The notes beneath the pieces are model-generated. The model was not told the origin of the DNA. It did no database searches and saw only the letters and a list, made by a program, of their open reading frames with translations. Positions 1 to 7,769 of a DNA stretch of 35,998 bases are shown here, piece after piece. Both the position numbers and the translations under genes were made by a program. The stretch is from Caldilineales bacterium (GTDB taxonomy: Bacteria > Chloroflexota > Anaerolineae > JAAEKA01), in contig JANWYQ010000225.1 in the NCBI GenBank assembly GCA_025055015.1, positions 1 to 35,998 of the forward strand, given 5' to 3'. Within the stretch, counting starts at the first letter, position 1. Every line of letters begins with the position of its first letter.

Positions 1-1
1 C

Positions 2-823
2 GTGCTCCTTGCCCAGGGGGACGTGCTGGCCTTTCTGGATCGGCGGGAGGAAGCGCTGGCGTGCTACGAGCAGGCCTTGGGGTTGTATCGGGCCGTGGGC
101 GACCGCCTGGGCGAGGCCAACGTGCTCCAGGCCCAGGGGGACGTGCTGCGTCAGCAGGGTCACTACGAGGCCGCGCACGTTCAATACCAAGCGGCGCTCG
201 AACGTTATCGGGCCATCGGCGCGCGGCAGGGCGAGGCCAACGCCTACCTCGGCCTAGGCCGGCTGGCGCTGGCGCAAGGGCAAGCCGAGGATGCCCGGCG
301 TTGGGCCGAGCGGGCCATCGCCTTGCACGAGGCCACCGGCAGCCGCTACGACGTGGCCCTGGACTGCACCACGCTGGCACAGGCCTGCAAGGCTGCAGGC
401 GACATCGAAGGAGCCATGGCCGCCTGGCGCCGCGCAGCCGAGACCTATCGGGCGATCGGTCTCGACGGGCAGGCCGCAGAAGCCATGAACGTGCTGGGGG
501 ACCTGCTGCAGGAGGCCGGTCGCTTGGAAGAGGCCCTGGCCGCCTACGCCGAGGCTGTTGCTCTAGCGCCTAACGACGCCATGTTTCGATGGGACTACGC
601 GCATCAGCTCATCACCCTCGGACGGCTGGACGAAGCGGCCGCCCAGCTCGACGCGGCCGAGGCCCTGGAGCCGGACGCGCCCTACCTGGCCCTGCGCCGG
701 GCCCAGCTCGCCCAGGCCCGCGGGGACCGGGCCGAGGCCGTCCGCTGGGTCCAGGAGGCCCTCCGCCGCCGACCCGATTGGGACGAGGCGCAGCAAGTGC
801 TGGTGGGAGCGCAGGCTAACTGA
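2..823 (+). CDS. TPR-repeat protein, 5' end missing
   Basis: The frame is open from the window edge, so the N-terminus lies upstream; the stop is TGA at 821-823. The visible 273 residues are almost entirely tetratricopeptide repeats with a period near 40 residues early on (pattern G-D-V-L, then E-A, then Y-x-x-A-L, then R-L-G-E-A-N) and about 34 residues later (YAEAVALAPND). TPR solenoids are protein-protein interaction scaffolds. In this lineage such repeats often form the C-terminal sensor of large STAND-type ATPases or transcriptional activators, but nothing upstream is visible to decide that. The first repeats are also similar at DNA level (period 120 bp), suggesting recent repeat amplification. 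The protein ends 115 bp before the signalling operon on the same strand. Confidence 0.85.
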   Translation: MLLAQGDVLAFLDRREEALACYEQALGLYRAVGDRLGEANVLQAQGDVLRQQGHYEAAHVQYQAALERYRAIGARQGEANAYLGLGRLALAQGQAEDARRWAERAIALHEATGSRYDVALDCTTLAQACKAAGDIEGAMAAWRRAAETYRAIGLDGQAAEAMNVLGDLLQEAGRLEEALAAYAEAVALAPNDAMFRWDYAHQLITLGRLDEAAAQLDAAEALEPDAPYLALRRAQLAQARGDRAEAVRWVQEALRRRPDWDEAQQVLVGAQAN

Positions 824-937
824 GGCTATTGCGACTTGCGGCGAACGCGAGTGTTAGCCAACTGTTATCTTCCGCGACCGCAGCGTCCGTACAATTGGGG
901 GGAGAAAGTGGAGTGCGAGGGAACCGCAGAGGTTGTC

Positions 938-3217
938 ATGTCCGCCGTGTCCGACAGTCCAGCTACGCCAACAGTCCTCGAGCGAGTGACCTGCATAGTC
1001 GAAAGCGTCTTCCCCTTTGGCGTCTTCGTACGCCTGTCCGACGGCTCGCGCGGCTACATTCGTCGGCGGGAGCTTACCCTTTCCGGAGACGTAGAGCCTG
1101 CACAGGCTGTTTGCGAGGGACAGCGGATCGAGGCCGTGGTGCTCAGCCGCACCGGCGGCAAGACGCCGGAGCTCAGCGTCAAAGCGGCCCTGCCCGATCC
1201 CTGGTCCGACTTCCTACGCTCCCACCGAGTAGGCGATGTCGTGCCTGTTACGGTGAAGCGCCTTTTCGCCGACGGCGCGCTGGTGGAGATCGTGCCGGGG
1301 GTGGACGGATACGTGCCTCTGCGGGAGCTGAGCGCTCAGGACGGCGCATCGCAGGCCGAGGACATCGTGTGGCCCGGCGATCAGAGCGAGGCGGTCATCA
1401 TCCACGTGGATGCTGCTGATCGCCGCGTGCTGCTTAGCATTCGGCAATGGGCTCATCGCATTGGCGCAGCGGAGACTTTTCTGAGTGCGCTACAAAAGGA
1501 AGAGCCAACAGGTAGCGACCAAACGCCGACGAACACCAGCCCTGTGCTGCGTGATCCTACATCCACTCCGTTAAACCTGCCCAATCCGGTGCTAGTCGTA
1601 GAGGACCAGGAAGAGCTACGTCGCTCGCTGGTGGAGTGGCTGCTGTCCCTGGGTTGCTCCGCCGTGGGGGTGTGTTGCGGTGATGAGGCCCTGCAGCGCT
1701 GTCAAGGCCAGCCCTTCTCCCTAGCCTTGATAGACCTGGACATGCCCAAGGTGGACGGTTTGAGCCTCCTTCAGGAGCTCCGTCGGCAAGGCCATGGCAT
1801 GGCTGTGGCCGTAATGAGCGGTCCAGAATTGCTTTCCCAGCACCTCTCCCAGCTGCGGGCGCTGGAGGTAGCTGCGGTGTTTCCTAAGCCTTTGCACCAG
1901 GACGAGATCTATCGTTTCCTGCGGCAACTGGCAGACGGGCAGCCGATAACCTTAACAGATCTCCCTCCAGAGCCGACACACCAGGGAGTGCAGGATTTTC
2001 AGACCCTGGCCGGCCTGCTGCGCTCTCCTCAGGCAACGTCGGAGCGGCTGCAGGAGGGTCTTCAGCGGCTGGTTACGGACCTGCGCGCCCACTTTGGTGC
2101 GCTCTTCCAGGTTAACCTGGCCTCGCGCACGGTGTCTGTGGTTGCGCAAGCCGGCGCGCTGCGGCTGCACAGCGCTGACCTGTATGGTCTCATTGATAGC
2201 CCCGTGAAGGACGTGGTAGTGGAGGGAGGCGTTCTGTGGGAAAACCACGTCACGGCGGTTCAACATCGCTATCGCAAGTTGCGTGATCTGTTTGCGTTCG
2301 AGTCGTGCATTGGTATTCCGTTGGAGGTTTCCGGGAGAGTGGAACATGCTCTCTTCCTCTTCGGCCGCGAGCCAGGCGCCTTCTCCCCATACCGTCTGCG
2401 CGATGCCCTGGCTGCGGCCACGCTGTTTAGCGCCGTGTTGCACGGACAAGAACTGGAGCGAAGGGCTCAGGCCGTGGGCGCAGTGCTCCTCAGCGGCCAG
2501 CTCGCTTCTGCCTTCAGCCACGAGGTGTACAACAAGATCACAGCCCTTGATCTCCAAGTGACCAACGCGCGCCACCGACTGCGCACCGGCTACGCGGAAA
2601 GCGCTTTGGAGGAGAGCATTTCTTCGGCGCGTGAAGCCATCGAACAAATTGCCCAAACCGCCGCGGCCCTCAAGCGGACCGTAGAGGACTTCCAACGGCT
2701 GGCTCGACACAGCTCGGTCACCTCGGTTGACGTCAACAAAGCCATACTGGCCGCCAAAGCGCTGGTAGACCCGCTGGCGCTGCGCCAGAAGACGCGCGTG
2801 GTCCTGGAACTGGCGCCCAACCTGCCGCGCTGCATGGGCAGCTCAGTACGGCTGCAACACGTGTTTCTCAACCTGATGCTGAACGCGGTTCAACAGATGG
2901 CTCATCAGCCGGAAACCAAGCGTGTGGTGCGAGTGGTCACGTCGGCAGCGTCCAGCAATGGCAGAGAGGTGGTGCAAGCGCGCTTCAGCGACACAGGGCC
3001 CGGGATCCATCGTAAGCTGTGGGAAAAGATCTTCAGCATGGGTTTCACTACGCGCCAGGAAGGATCCGGCTTGGGGTTGTTCATCTCACGCAGTCTGGTC
3101 CAGTCCATGGGTGGACGTCTGGTGGTGGAGAGCAGCCTTATGCAACTCGGCACTACCTTCCTAGTGGAGCTGCCGGCAGCAGCCTGGCCCTTGCCCGAGC
3201 CAGGAGGTTTGGGATGA
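938..3217 (+). CDS. S1-S1-REC-GAF hybrid sensor histidine kinase
   Basis: Predicted cytoplasmic hybrid kinase of 759 residues with no membrane segment. Two S1/OB-fold RNA-binding-like domains lie at about 12-85 and 95-172 (GVFVRLSDGSRGYI; GALVEIVPGVDGYVPLREL). A receiver lies at about 216-335 (acidic pair E222-D223, phospho-acceptor D266 in LIDLDMP, S294, K317). A GAF-like region lies at about 365-505. The HisKA H-box is H528 in FSHEV, the N-box is N649, and the ATP-lid motifs are DTGPGI (685-690) and GSGLGL (709-714), so kinase and receiver both look catalytically complete. The start is ATG 938 with AGAGG at 928-932. An in-frame ATG at 836 lies upstream of a -10-like TACAAT (890-895) and is unlikely; GTG 908 is an alternative. 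It overlaps the next gene by ATGA. An S1 pair ahead of a kinase is unusual. Confidence 0.88.
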   Translation: MSAVSDSPATPTVLERVTCIVESVFPFGVFVRLSDGSRGYIRRRELTLSGDVEPAQAVCEGQRIEAVVLSRTGGKTPELSVKAALPDPWSDFLRSHRVGDVVPVTVKRLFADGALVEIVPGVDGYVPLRELSAQDGASQAEDIVWPGDQSEAVIIHVDAADRRVLLSIRQWAHRIGAAETFLSALQKEEPTGSDQTPTNTSPVLRDPTSTPLNLPNPVLVVEDQEELRRSLVEWLLSLGCSAVGVCCGDEALQRCQGQPFSLALIDLDMPKVDGLSLLQELRRQGHGMAVAVMSGPELLSQHLSQLRALEVAAVFPKPLHQDEIYRFLRQLADGQPITLTDLPPEPTHQGVQDFQTLAGLLRSPQATSERLQEGLQRLVTDLRAHFGALFQVNLASRTVSVVAQAGALRLHSADLYGLIDSPVKDVVVEGGVLWENHVTAVQHRYRKLRDLFAFESCIGIPLEVSGRVEHALFLFGREPGAFSPYRLRDALAAATLFSAVLHGQELERRAQAVGAVLLSGQLASAFSHEVYNKITALDLQVTNARHRLRTGYAESALEESISSAREAIEQIAQTAAALKRTVEDFQRLARHSSVTSVDVNKAILAAKALVDPLALRQKTRVVLELAPNLPRCMGSSVRLQHVFLNLMLNAVQQMAHQPETKRVVRVVTSAASSNGREVVQARFSDTGPGIHRKLWEKIFSMGFTTRQEGSGLGLFISRSLVQSMGGRLVVESSLMQLGTTFLVELPAAAWPLPEPGGLG

Positions 3218-6200
3218 TAGCAGAAAGCCTGCGGGTGCTGCTGGTGGACGACGAGCGGAGCCTCCGCCAGCCGCTTGCGGAGTACTTGAAGACCCAGTGC
3301 GGCTTCCACGTGGACGACGCCGCCGACGGACAGGAAGCGTTGGCTAAGGTGGAGGCCAACGGTGGACGCTACGACGTCGCCCTAATTGACAACTTGCTCC
3401 TTCCCGAGCCCGACGGCGTCGAGGTCATGCGCCGCATCAAGGCTCGCTATCCAGAGATCGAGTGCATCATTTTCACCGGATGGGGCACAGCCGAGCGTCA
3501 GCGAGCGTTGCGGGAGGGCGCCTTTCGATACATCGAGAAGCCTTTTGACAACGAGGAATTGGCGTTGCTGATCCGCGTGGCAGCCCAGCAGGTGCGCCTG
3601 CGGTCCATCAGTCGGTCCATTCTCTCCACCCACGACCCGGGCCAGGTGCTGCAGCACATTCTGGCAGCTACCCGCTCGTTGACCCAAGCCGACGAGGTTT
3701 TCGTCACCTTACAGAGCGAAGCCTCAGGCGATCTCCGCACCTTCGCCCTGGACCATGAAAGCGGGGCTCTATCTCCAGCTGCCTCCAATGGGTCCCTCCT
3801 GAGCGAGAACCTAGTGCGTGAAGTCTTGGCCGCCGGAAAAACGGTGAACATCGGGGAGCTACCTGCTGACGCGGCCTGGGCAGAAGCAGCCTGGCTGGCT
3901 GGCTTCCGCTCCGTAGTAGGCGTGCCCATTCCTGGGCCGCGGGGAAACCTAGGGGCGCTCTGGGCCCTAAGGCGCCGTTCCGACCATCTCGCTCCAGGCG
4001 GCAGCGTAGCTCTGCTGCAGACGTTGGCCGGCCAGGCAGGCCTGGCCATTGTCAATGCGCGCACCTTTGAGCAGACTCAGGCCCAGGCTAGCTACATGGA
4101 AGCACTGGTGCGGGCCAGCCGTCAGCTTACCGCAGCCGGCAACGAGGAGCATCAGCTCGAGATCGCCTGGCGCTTCGTTCACCAAGAGATGGGGGTCTCT
4201 ACCTTCTTGGTGGCTCTATACGACCAGAGCACCGGCGTTCTACGCTTCCCGCTGGCCTACGACGAAGGCCAACGGGTTGTTATTCCGGCTACCAAGGTGG
4301 GAGAGGACGCCACTGCGTGGACCATCACCGCTCTGGTGGTCAAAACAGGTGAGGAGTTTTACTGGCCAACCCCTGAGCACCAGGCGGAGACCTGTCGAGC
4401 GTACAACATTCGCCCGAGGGCCATAGGCCGACCTTGCCAGTCTTGTTTCTATTTTCCTCTGAAGCACGGTGACCAGATCATCGGCGCCGTCTCCATTCAG
4501 GCCTATCGCACCCATGCCTTCACCTCGGCCCAGCTCGATGCCTGCCGCGCCCTGGGCAACCAACTGGCCGCCGCGCTGGCTAACAGCCGACTGGTGAGCG
4601 CTACTCGGAAGCTCGCCACCGACCTGGAGAAACTACAACGGCTGTCCACGGCCATCGCTTCCTCCCTAGACCTGAAGGAGGTCATGACTCGTACCTGCCA
4701 AGCCGCGGTGGAGTTCTTCCAGGCTGACCACAGCGGCCTGGTGCTGTTCGACGAAGACCTGTGTTGGGGGACGACAGCGGCTGAATACCCACCAGACTTG
4801 GGTACCGTAGGCCAGCGCATTCCGTTGGAAGGGATACCCGACGAGGAACGGCTGGTGCACGGCGGCGAACCGCTGGTGGTAGAGGACGTGGCTAACGAAG
4901 TGGACCTCGGTCCAGTGCGTAACATTCTGTACGACCAGTACGGCATTCAGTCCATCCTCATCGTCCCGATTATCAGTAAAGGCAAGCGCTTGGGCTCTTT
5001 CAGTCTGGACGCCATTCAGCAGCGACGACGGTTCACTGATCAGGAGCTCGAGCTGTGTCGGATGTTCGCTGCGCAAGTTGCAGCAGCCATCGAGAACGCG
5101 CAACGGGCGGAAGAGCTGGAACGTATGCGCAGAGCTGCCGAGGCGCTGGCGCAGACTGCCGCCCCTGCCGACACCCTAGCAAAGATTACCCACTGGGCTG
5201 CTGAGACGCTGCGCGCCGCCTCTGTGGTGATTTGGCCCTACGACAACGTGCGCCGCAAGTTCATTCCCGACGAGCTGACGGCTGTAGGCATCAGCGACGA
5301 GGACCTGCAGCGCCTGCGCGAGAGTGAACCGGCGCCTGGACAAACCACAGAATACGTGCTGGAGCGAGGATACGTCGCTGTCGCCGACGCCAGCGATCCG
5401 CAACACACGTTCATCGGGCAGTCCACTCGCAACACCCTTCGTCGGCTGGGCGTGCGCAGCTTCCAGGCCGTTGCCCTCCGCCTGGGCGAAGAGCGGCTCG
5501 GTGTGCTTTATGTGAACTACCGTTTCCGGCGGGTCTTTGCCTCCGACGACGAAACAACGCTGAAAACCTTTGCCAGCCACGCGGCGTTGGCTCTGAAAAG
5601 CGCCCGGCTTCTCACCCAGCTGGAGCGTACCAAGCGGGCAGCCAGCGTGGTGGCCGGTGCCGTGGTGCAGCAGGACCTGCGCCTCACCCTGGCTGAGATC
5701 GCCAACAACACGCGCGAGGTGTTAAACGCCGACGTGGTGACTGTGTATGCCTACGATGAGAGCAAGGGCCGGTTCACCGACGAGGGCATCAGCATCGTTG
5801 ACCAGCGACGTCCCAACTCGATTCGGACTGCAGACGAGCTACTGCCGGCGTCCACCCCCTATCGCATCCTGGAAATCAGCGGGCCGCCTTACTACCGCCT
5901 GGCCGATGACTTGGCAAAGCAGGATCCCATTCTGGGCGGCAAGTTCACGGAGGTCGAGGAGGTGAGGGCGTCGGTGGGCATCCAACTTCGAGCCAACGAT
6001 CGGCGGGTAGGCGTGATGTTCGTGAACTTTCGACAGCCTCACCGCTTCACCGACGACATGATCGCCACCGTTCAGCTGTTCGCCGACCAGGCTGCGGCCG
6101 CCGTGCGCAACACCCAACTGTACAATCAGACGGCTCATCTCCTGGAGCGATTGGAGCTGGTGACCAGGATTAGCCGACAAGCCGCTTCCAACCTGGAAAT

Positions 6201-7371
6201 TGACGCGTTTCTGGAGAGCCTGTTCACGTCCCTTACCGAGGTCTTTGCCCGCCGCGGCGTGCTGATCTATCCCAGCCTGGCCACCTACGACAAAACCGAC
6301 CAGACTCTGGTGACCTACCACACCCGCTTCTATCCGACAGACGTTCGCCCAAACCGCGTCTCCATTTACAGCCGTGGTATCATGGCCTGGGTGGCGCGTG
6401 AGCGCAAGCCGTATCAGGCGCGGGATGTTCGAGAGGACCAAAACTACAACCTGCTTCTCCCAGACACACTATCTGAGATCGCCGTGCCTGTGTTCTACGG
6501 CGACGAGCTCTTGGCAGTTTTGGACCTGGAAAGCCCGGTGCTGGACGCCTTTGGCGCAACGGATATTGCGCTCCTGGAGGCGCTGAGCAATCATATTGCC
6601 GTCACCCTCCACAACGTCCAGCAGTATGCCGAGCTGAAGAGGACAAAGGGTTTGGCGGGAGCAAGAACAGCCGTGGCCTGGATGGGCATGGTGAGCAGCG
6701 ACTGGATGCATCGGGTGCGGGGTGACGCGGTGGTGATCCGGGATGTGGTGGGTCTCCTGCAACAGGAGCTGCAACCGGTAAGCCCGCAGGTGCGGGAGTG
6801 GTTCGATCGCATCCAGCGGCGCCTAGCGTCCATTCTGGAAGCACCGATCAGTCCGCCGCTGCAACCGGATCAAGATGTCTTCCCCGTGGACATCGGCGTG
6901 TTCGTCCAGGAAGCGCTGCAACGGCTTCAGCGTCGAGACCGCTACAGCCCTATAGCCTTTGAGCTCGACATCCGCTTACCGGAAGGTGTGCTGGTCCGGG
7001 CCGATCCCCACTGGTTGCAGCGCGTGTTGGAAATCCTCGTGGACAACGCCGCCAAGGCCGTGGCCAAGACTCCCGTGAAGCGCATAGGAGTGTCTGTCTA
7101 CAGCCCCTCTACGTCCGTTGTGAAGGGTGGCGTGGTGAACATAGCGGTGGAGGACACCGGACCCGGCATTCCCGATGAAATCAGCGCCGTGTTGTTCAAA
7201 GAGCCCGTGAGGAAATCTCCTGGGTCCGGCGGCGCAGGGCTTGGCCTGTTGATGGCGCAGACGATCGTTCAAACCTACGGGGGCGACATTTACTTGGAAC
7301 ACACCAGCGCCGCCGGTACCCGAATGGTGTTCTGGCTGCCCATCGAAAACCACAAGGAGCGGGAGCCGTGA
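3214..7371 (+). CDS. REC-(GAF)x6 histidine kinase
   Basis: Soluble kinase of 1385 residues. An intact N-terminal receiver lies at 6-120 (D12-D13, phospho-acceptor D59, T88, K109 in IEKPF). About six successive GAF-type small-molecule-sensing modules follow, near 130-290, 292-462, 465-630, 635-805, 808-975 and 978-1140. Each ends in a helical joint such as AAAIENAQ or AAAVRNTQ. The C-terminal kinase has a divergent phospho-acceptor segment (H1166 in DWMHRVRG), N1278 in the N-box, D1314 in EDTGPGIP and a glycine box GGAGLGL. The start is ATG 3214, which overlaps the preceding stop (ATGA) and follows AGGAGG. A longer frame from 3019 only shadows the upstream gene. It is probably translated together with its neighbours as a multi-input relay. 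Exact GAF boundaries are approximate and ligands are unknown. Confidence 0.88.
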   Translation: MIAESLRVLLVDDERSLRQPLAEYLKTQCGFHVDDAADGQEALAKVEANGGRYDVALIDNLLLPEPDGVEVMRRIKARYPEIECIIFTGWGTAERQRALREGAFRYIEKPFDNEELALLIRVAAQQVRLRSISRSILSTHDPGQVLQHILAATRSLTQADEVFVTLQSEASGDLRTFALDHESGALSPAASNGSLLSENLVREVLAAGKTVNIGELPADAAWAEAAWLAGFRSVVGVPIPGPRGNLGALWALRRRSDHLAPGGSVALLQTLAGQAGLAIVNARTFEQTQAQASYMEALVRASRQLTAAGNEEHQLEIAWRFVHQEMGVSTFLVALYDQSTGVLRFPLAYDEGQRVVIPATKVGEDATAWTITALVVKTGEEFYWPTPEHQAETCRAYNIRPRAIGRPCQSCFYFPLKHGDQIIGAVSIQAYRTHAFTSAQLDACRALGNQLAAALANSRLVSATRKLATDLEKLQRLSTAIASSLDLKEVMTRTCQAAVEFFQADHSGLVLFDEDLCWGTTAAEYPPDLGTVGQRIPLEGIPDEERLVHGGEPLVVEDVANEVDLGPVRNILYDQYGIQSILIVPIISKGKRLGSFSLDAIQQRRRFTDQELELCRMFAAQVAAAIENAQRAEELERMRRAAEALAQTAAPADTLAKITHWAAETLRAASVVIWPYDNVRRKFIPDELTAVGISDEDLQRLRESEPAPGQTTEYVLERGYVAVADASDPQHTFIGQSTRNTLRRLGVRSFQAVALRLGEERLGVLYVNYRFRRVFASDDETTLKTFASHAALALKSARLLTQLERTKRAASVVAGAVVQQDLRLTLAEIANNTREVLNADVVTVYAYDESKGRFTDEGISIVDQRRPNSIRTADELLPASTPYRILEISGPPYYRLADDLAKQDPILGGKFTEVEEVRASVGIQLRANDRRVGVMFVNFRQPHRFTDDMIATVQLFADQAAAAVRNTQLYNQTAHLLERLELVTRISRQAASNLEIDAFLESLFTSLTEVFARRGVLIYPSLATYDKTDQTLVTYHTRFYPTDVRPNRVSIYSRGIMAWVARERKPYQARDVREDQNYNLLLPDTLSEIAVPVFYGDELLAVLDLESPVLDAFGATDIALLEALSNHIAVTLHNVQQYAELKRTKGLAGARTAVAWMGMVSSDWMHRVRGDAVVIRDVVGLLQQELQPVSPQVREWFDRIQRRLASILEAPISPPLQPDQDVFPVDIGVFVQEALQRLQRRDRYSPIAFELDIRLPEGVLVRADPHWLQRVLEILVDNAAKAVAKTPVKRIGVSVYSPSTSVVKGGVVNIAVEDTGPGIPDEISAVLFKEPVRKSPGSGGAGLGLLMAQTIVQTYGGDIYLEHTSAAGTRMVFWLPIENHKEREP

Positions 7372-7751
7372 CCCACCGTGTGCTTTTGGTCAGCAACGCC
7401 GGAACCAACCGGTGGGGAAGACTGGTGCAAGAGGTCCTGAAAGAGATGGACGCCCTGTTGATCACAGCCAGGAACGGACAGCTTCAGCAGCAAGTGCAGG
7501 AGGGCTTCTCAGCTGTGATTGTAGATGCCAGCTCCTTTGGCCTCGGCAGGGAGAACGACGTGGTCACGATGATTCGAGCTTTGCGCGCTCGCTCAGCCCT
7601 AATCCCTATCGTGGTAGTCACCAGCTCTCTGTCGTGGGAGGTGGCGAGAGAGTACCTGCGCGCTGGCGCCAGCGACTACATCCCACAGACGTTCGACCGA
7701 GAAAAGCTGGCCCGTCGTCTGTCCGCGGCCCTCCACTTGAGTGCGCCTTGA
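7368..7751 (+). CDS. Degenerate stand-alone receiver-domain protein
   Basis: This is a single CheY-like domain of 127 residues. The alternating beta/alpha pattern and D53 (VIVDAS), T85 (VVVTSS) and the segment A-S-D-Y-I-P fit a receiver. However, the Mg-binding acidic pair is replaced by S9-N10 and the conserved Lys by Q107. It may therefore be a pseudo-receiver that signals without normal phosphorylation. The GTG start at 7368 overlaps the upstream TGA (GTGA) and is preceded by AAGGAG, so it is translationally coupled to the six-GAF kinase. It has no output domain. It could act as a partner or phosphate sink for the two kinases; that role is inference. Confidence 0.82.
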   Translation: MTHRVLLVSNAGTNRWGRLVQEVLKEMDALLITARNGQLQQQVQEGFSAVIVDASSFGLGRENDVVTMIRALRARSALIPIVVVTSSLSWEVAREYLRAGASDYIPQTFDREKLARRLSAALHLSAP

Positions 7752-7769
7752 GCGCCAAGGAGCCAGTCC

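Noticed and set aside
836-937. Upstream ATG at 836 as start of the S1-kinase
   Set aside because: It lacks a Shine-Dalgarno, precedes a -10-like TACAAT at 890-895, and the extra 34 residues are not domain-like.
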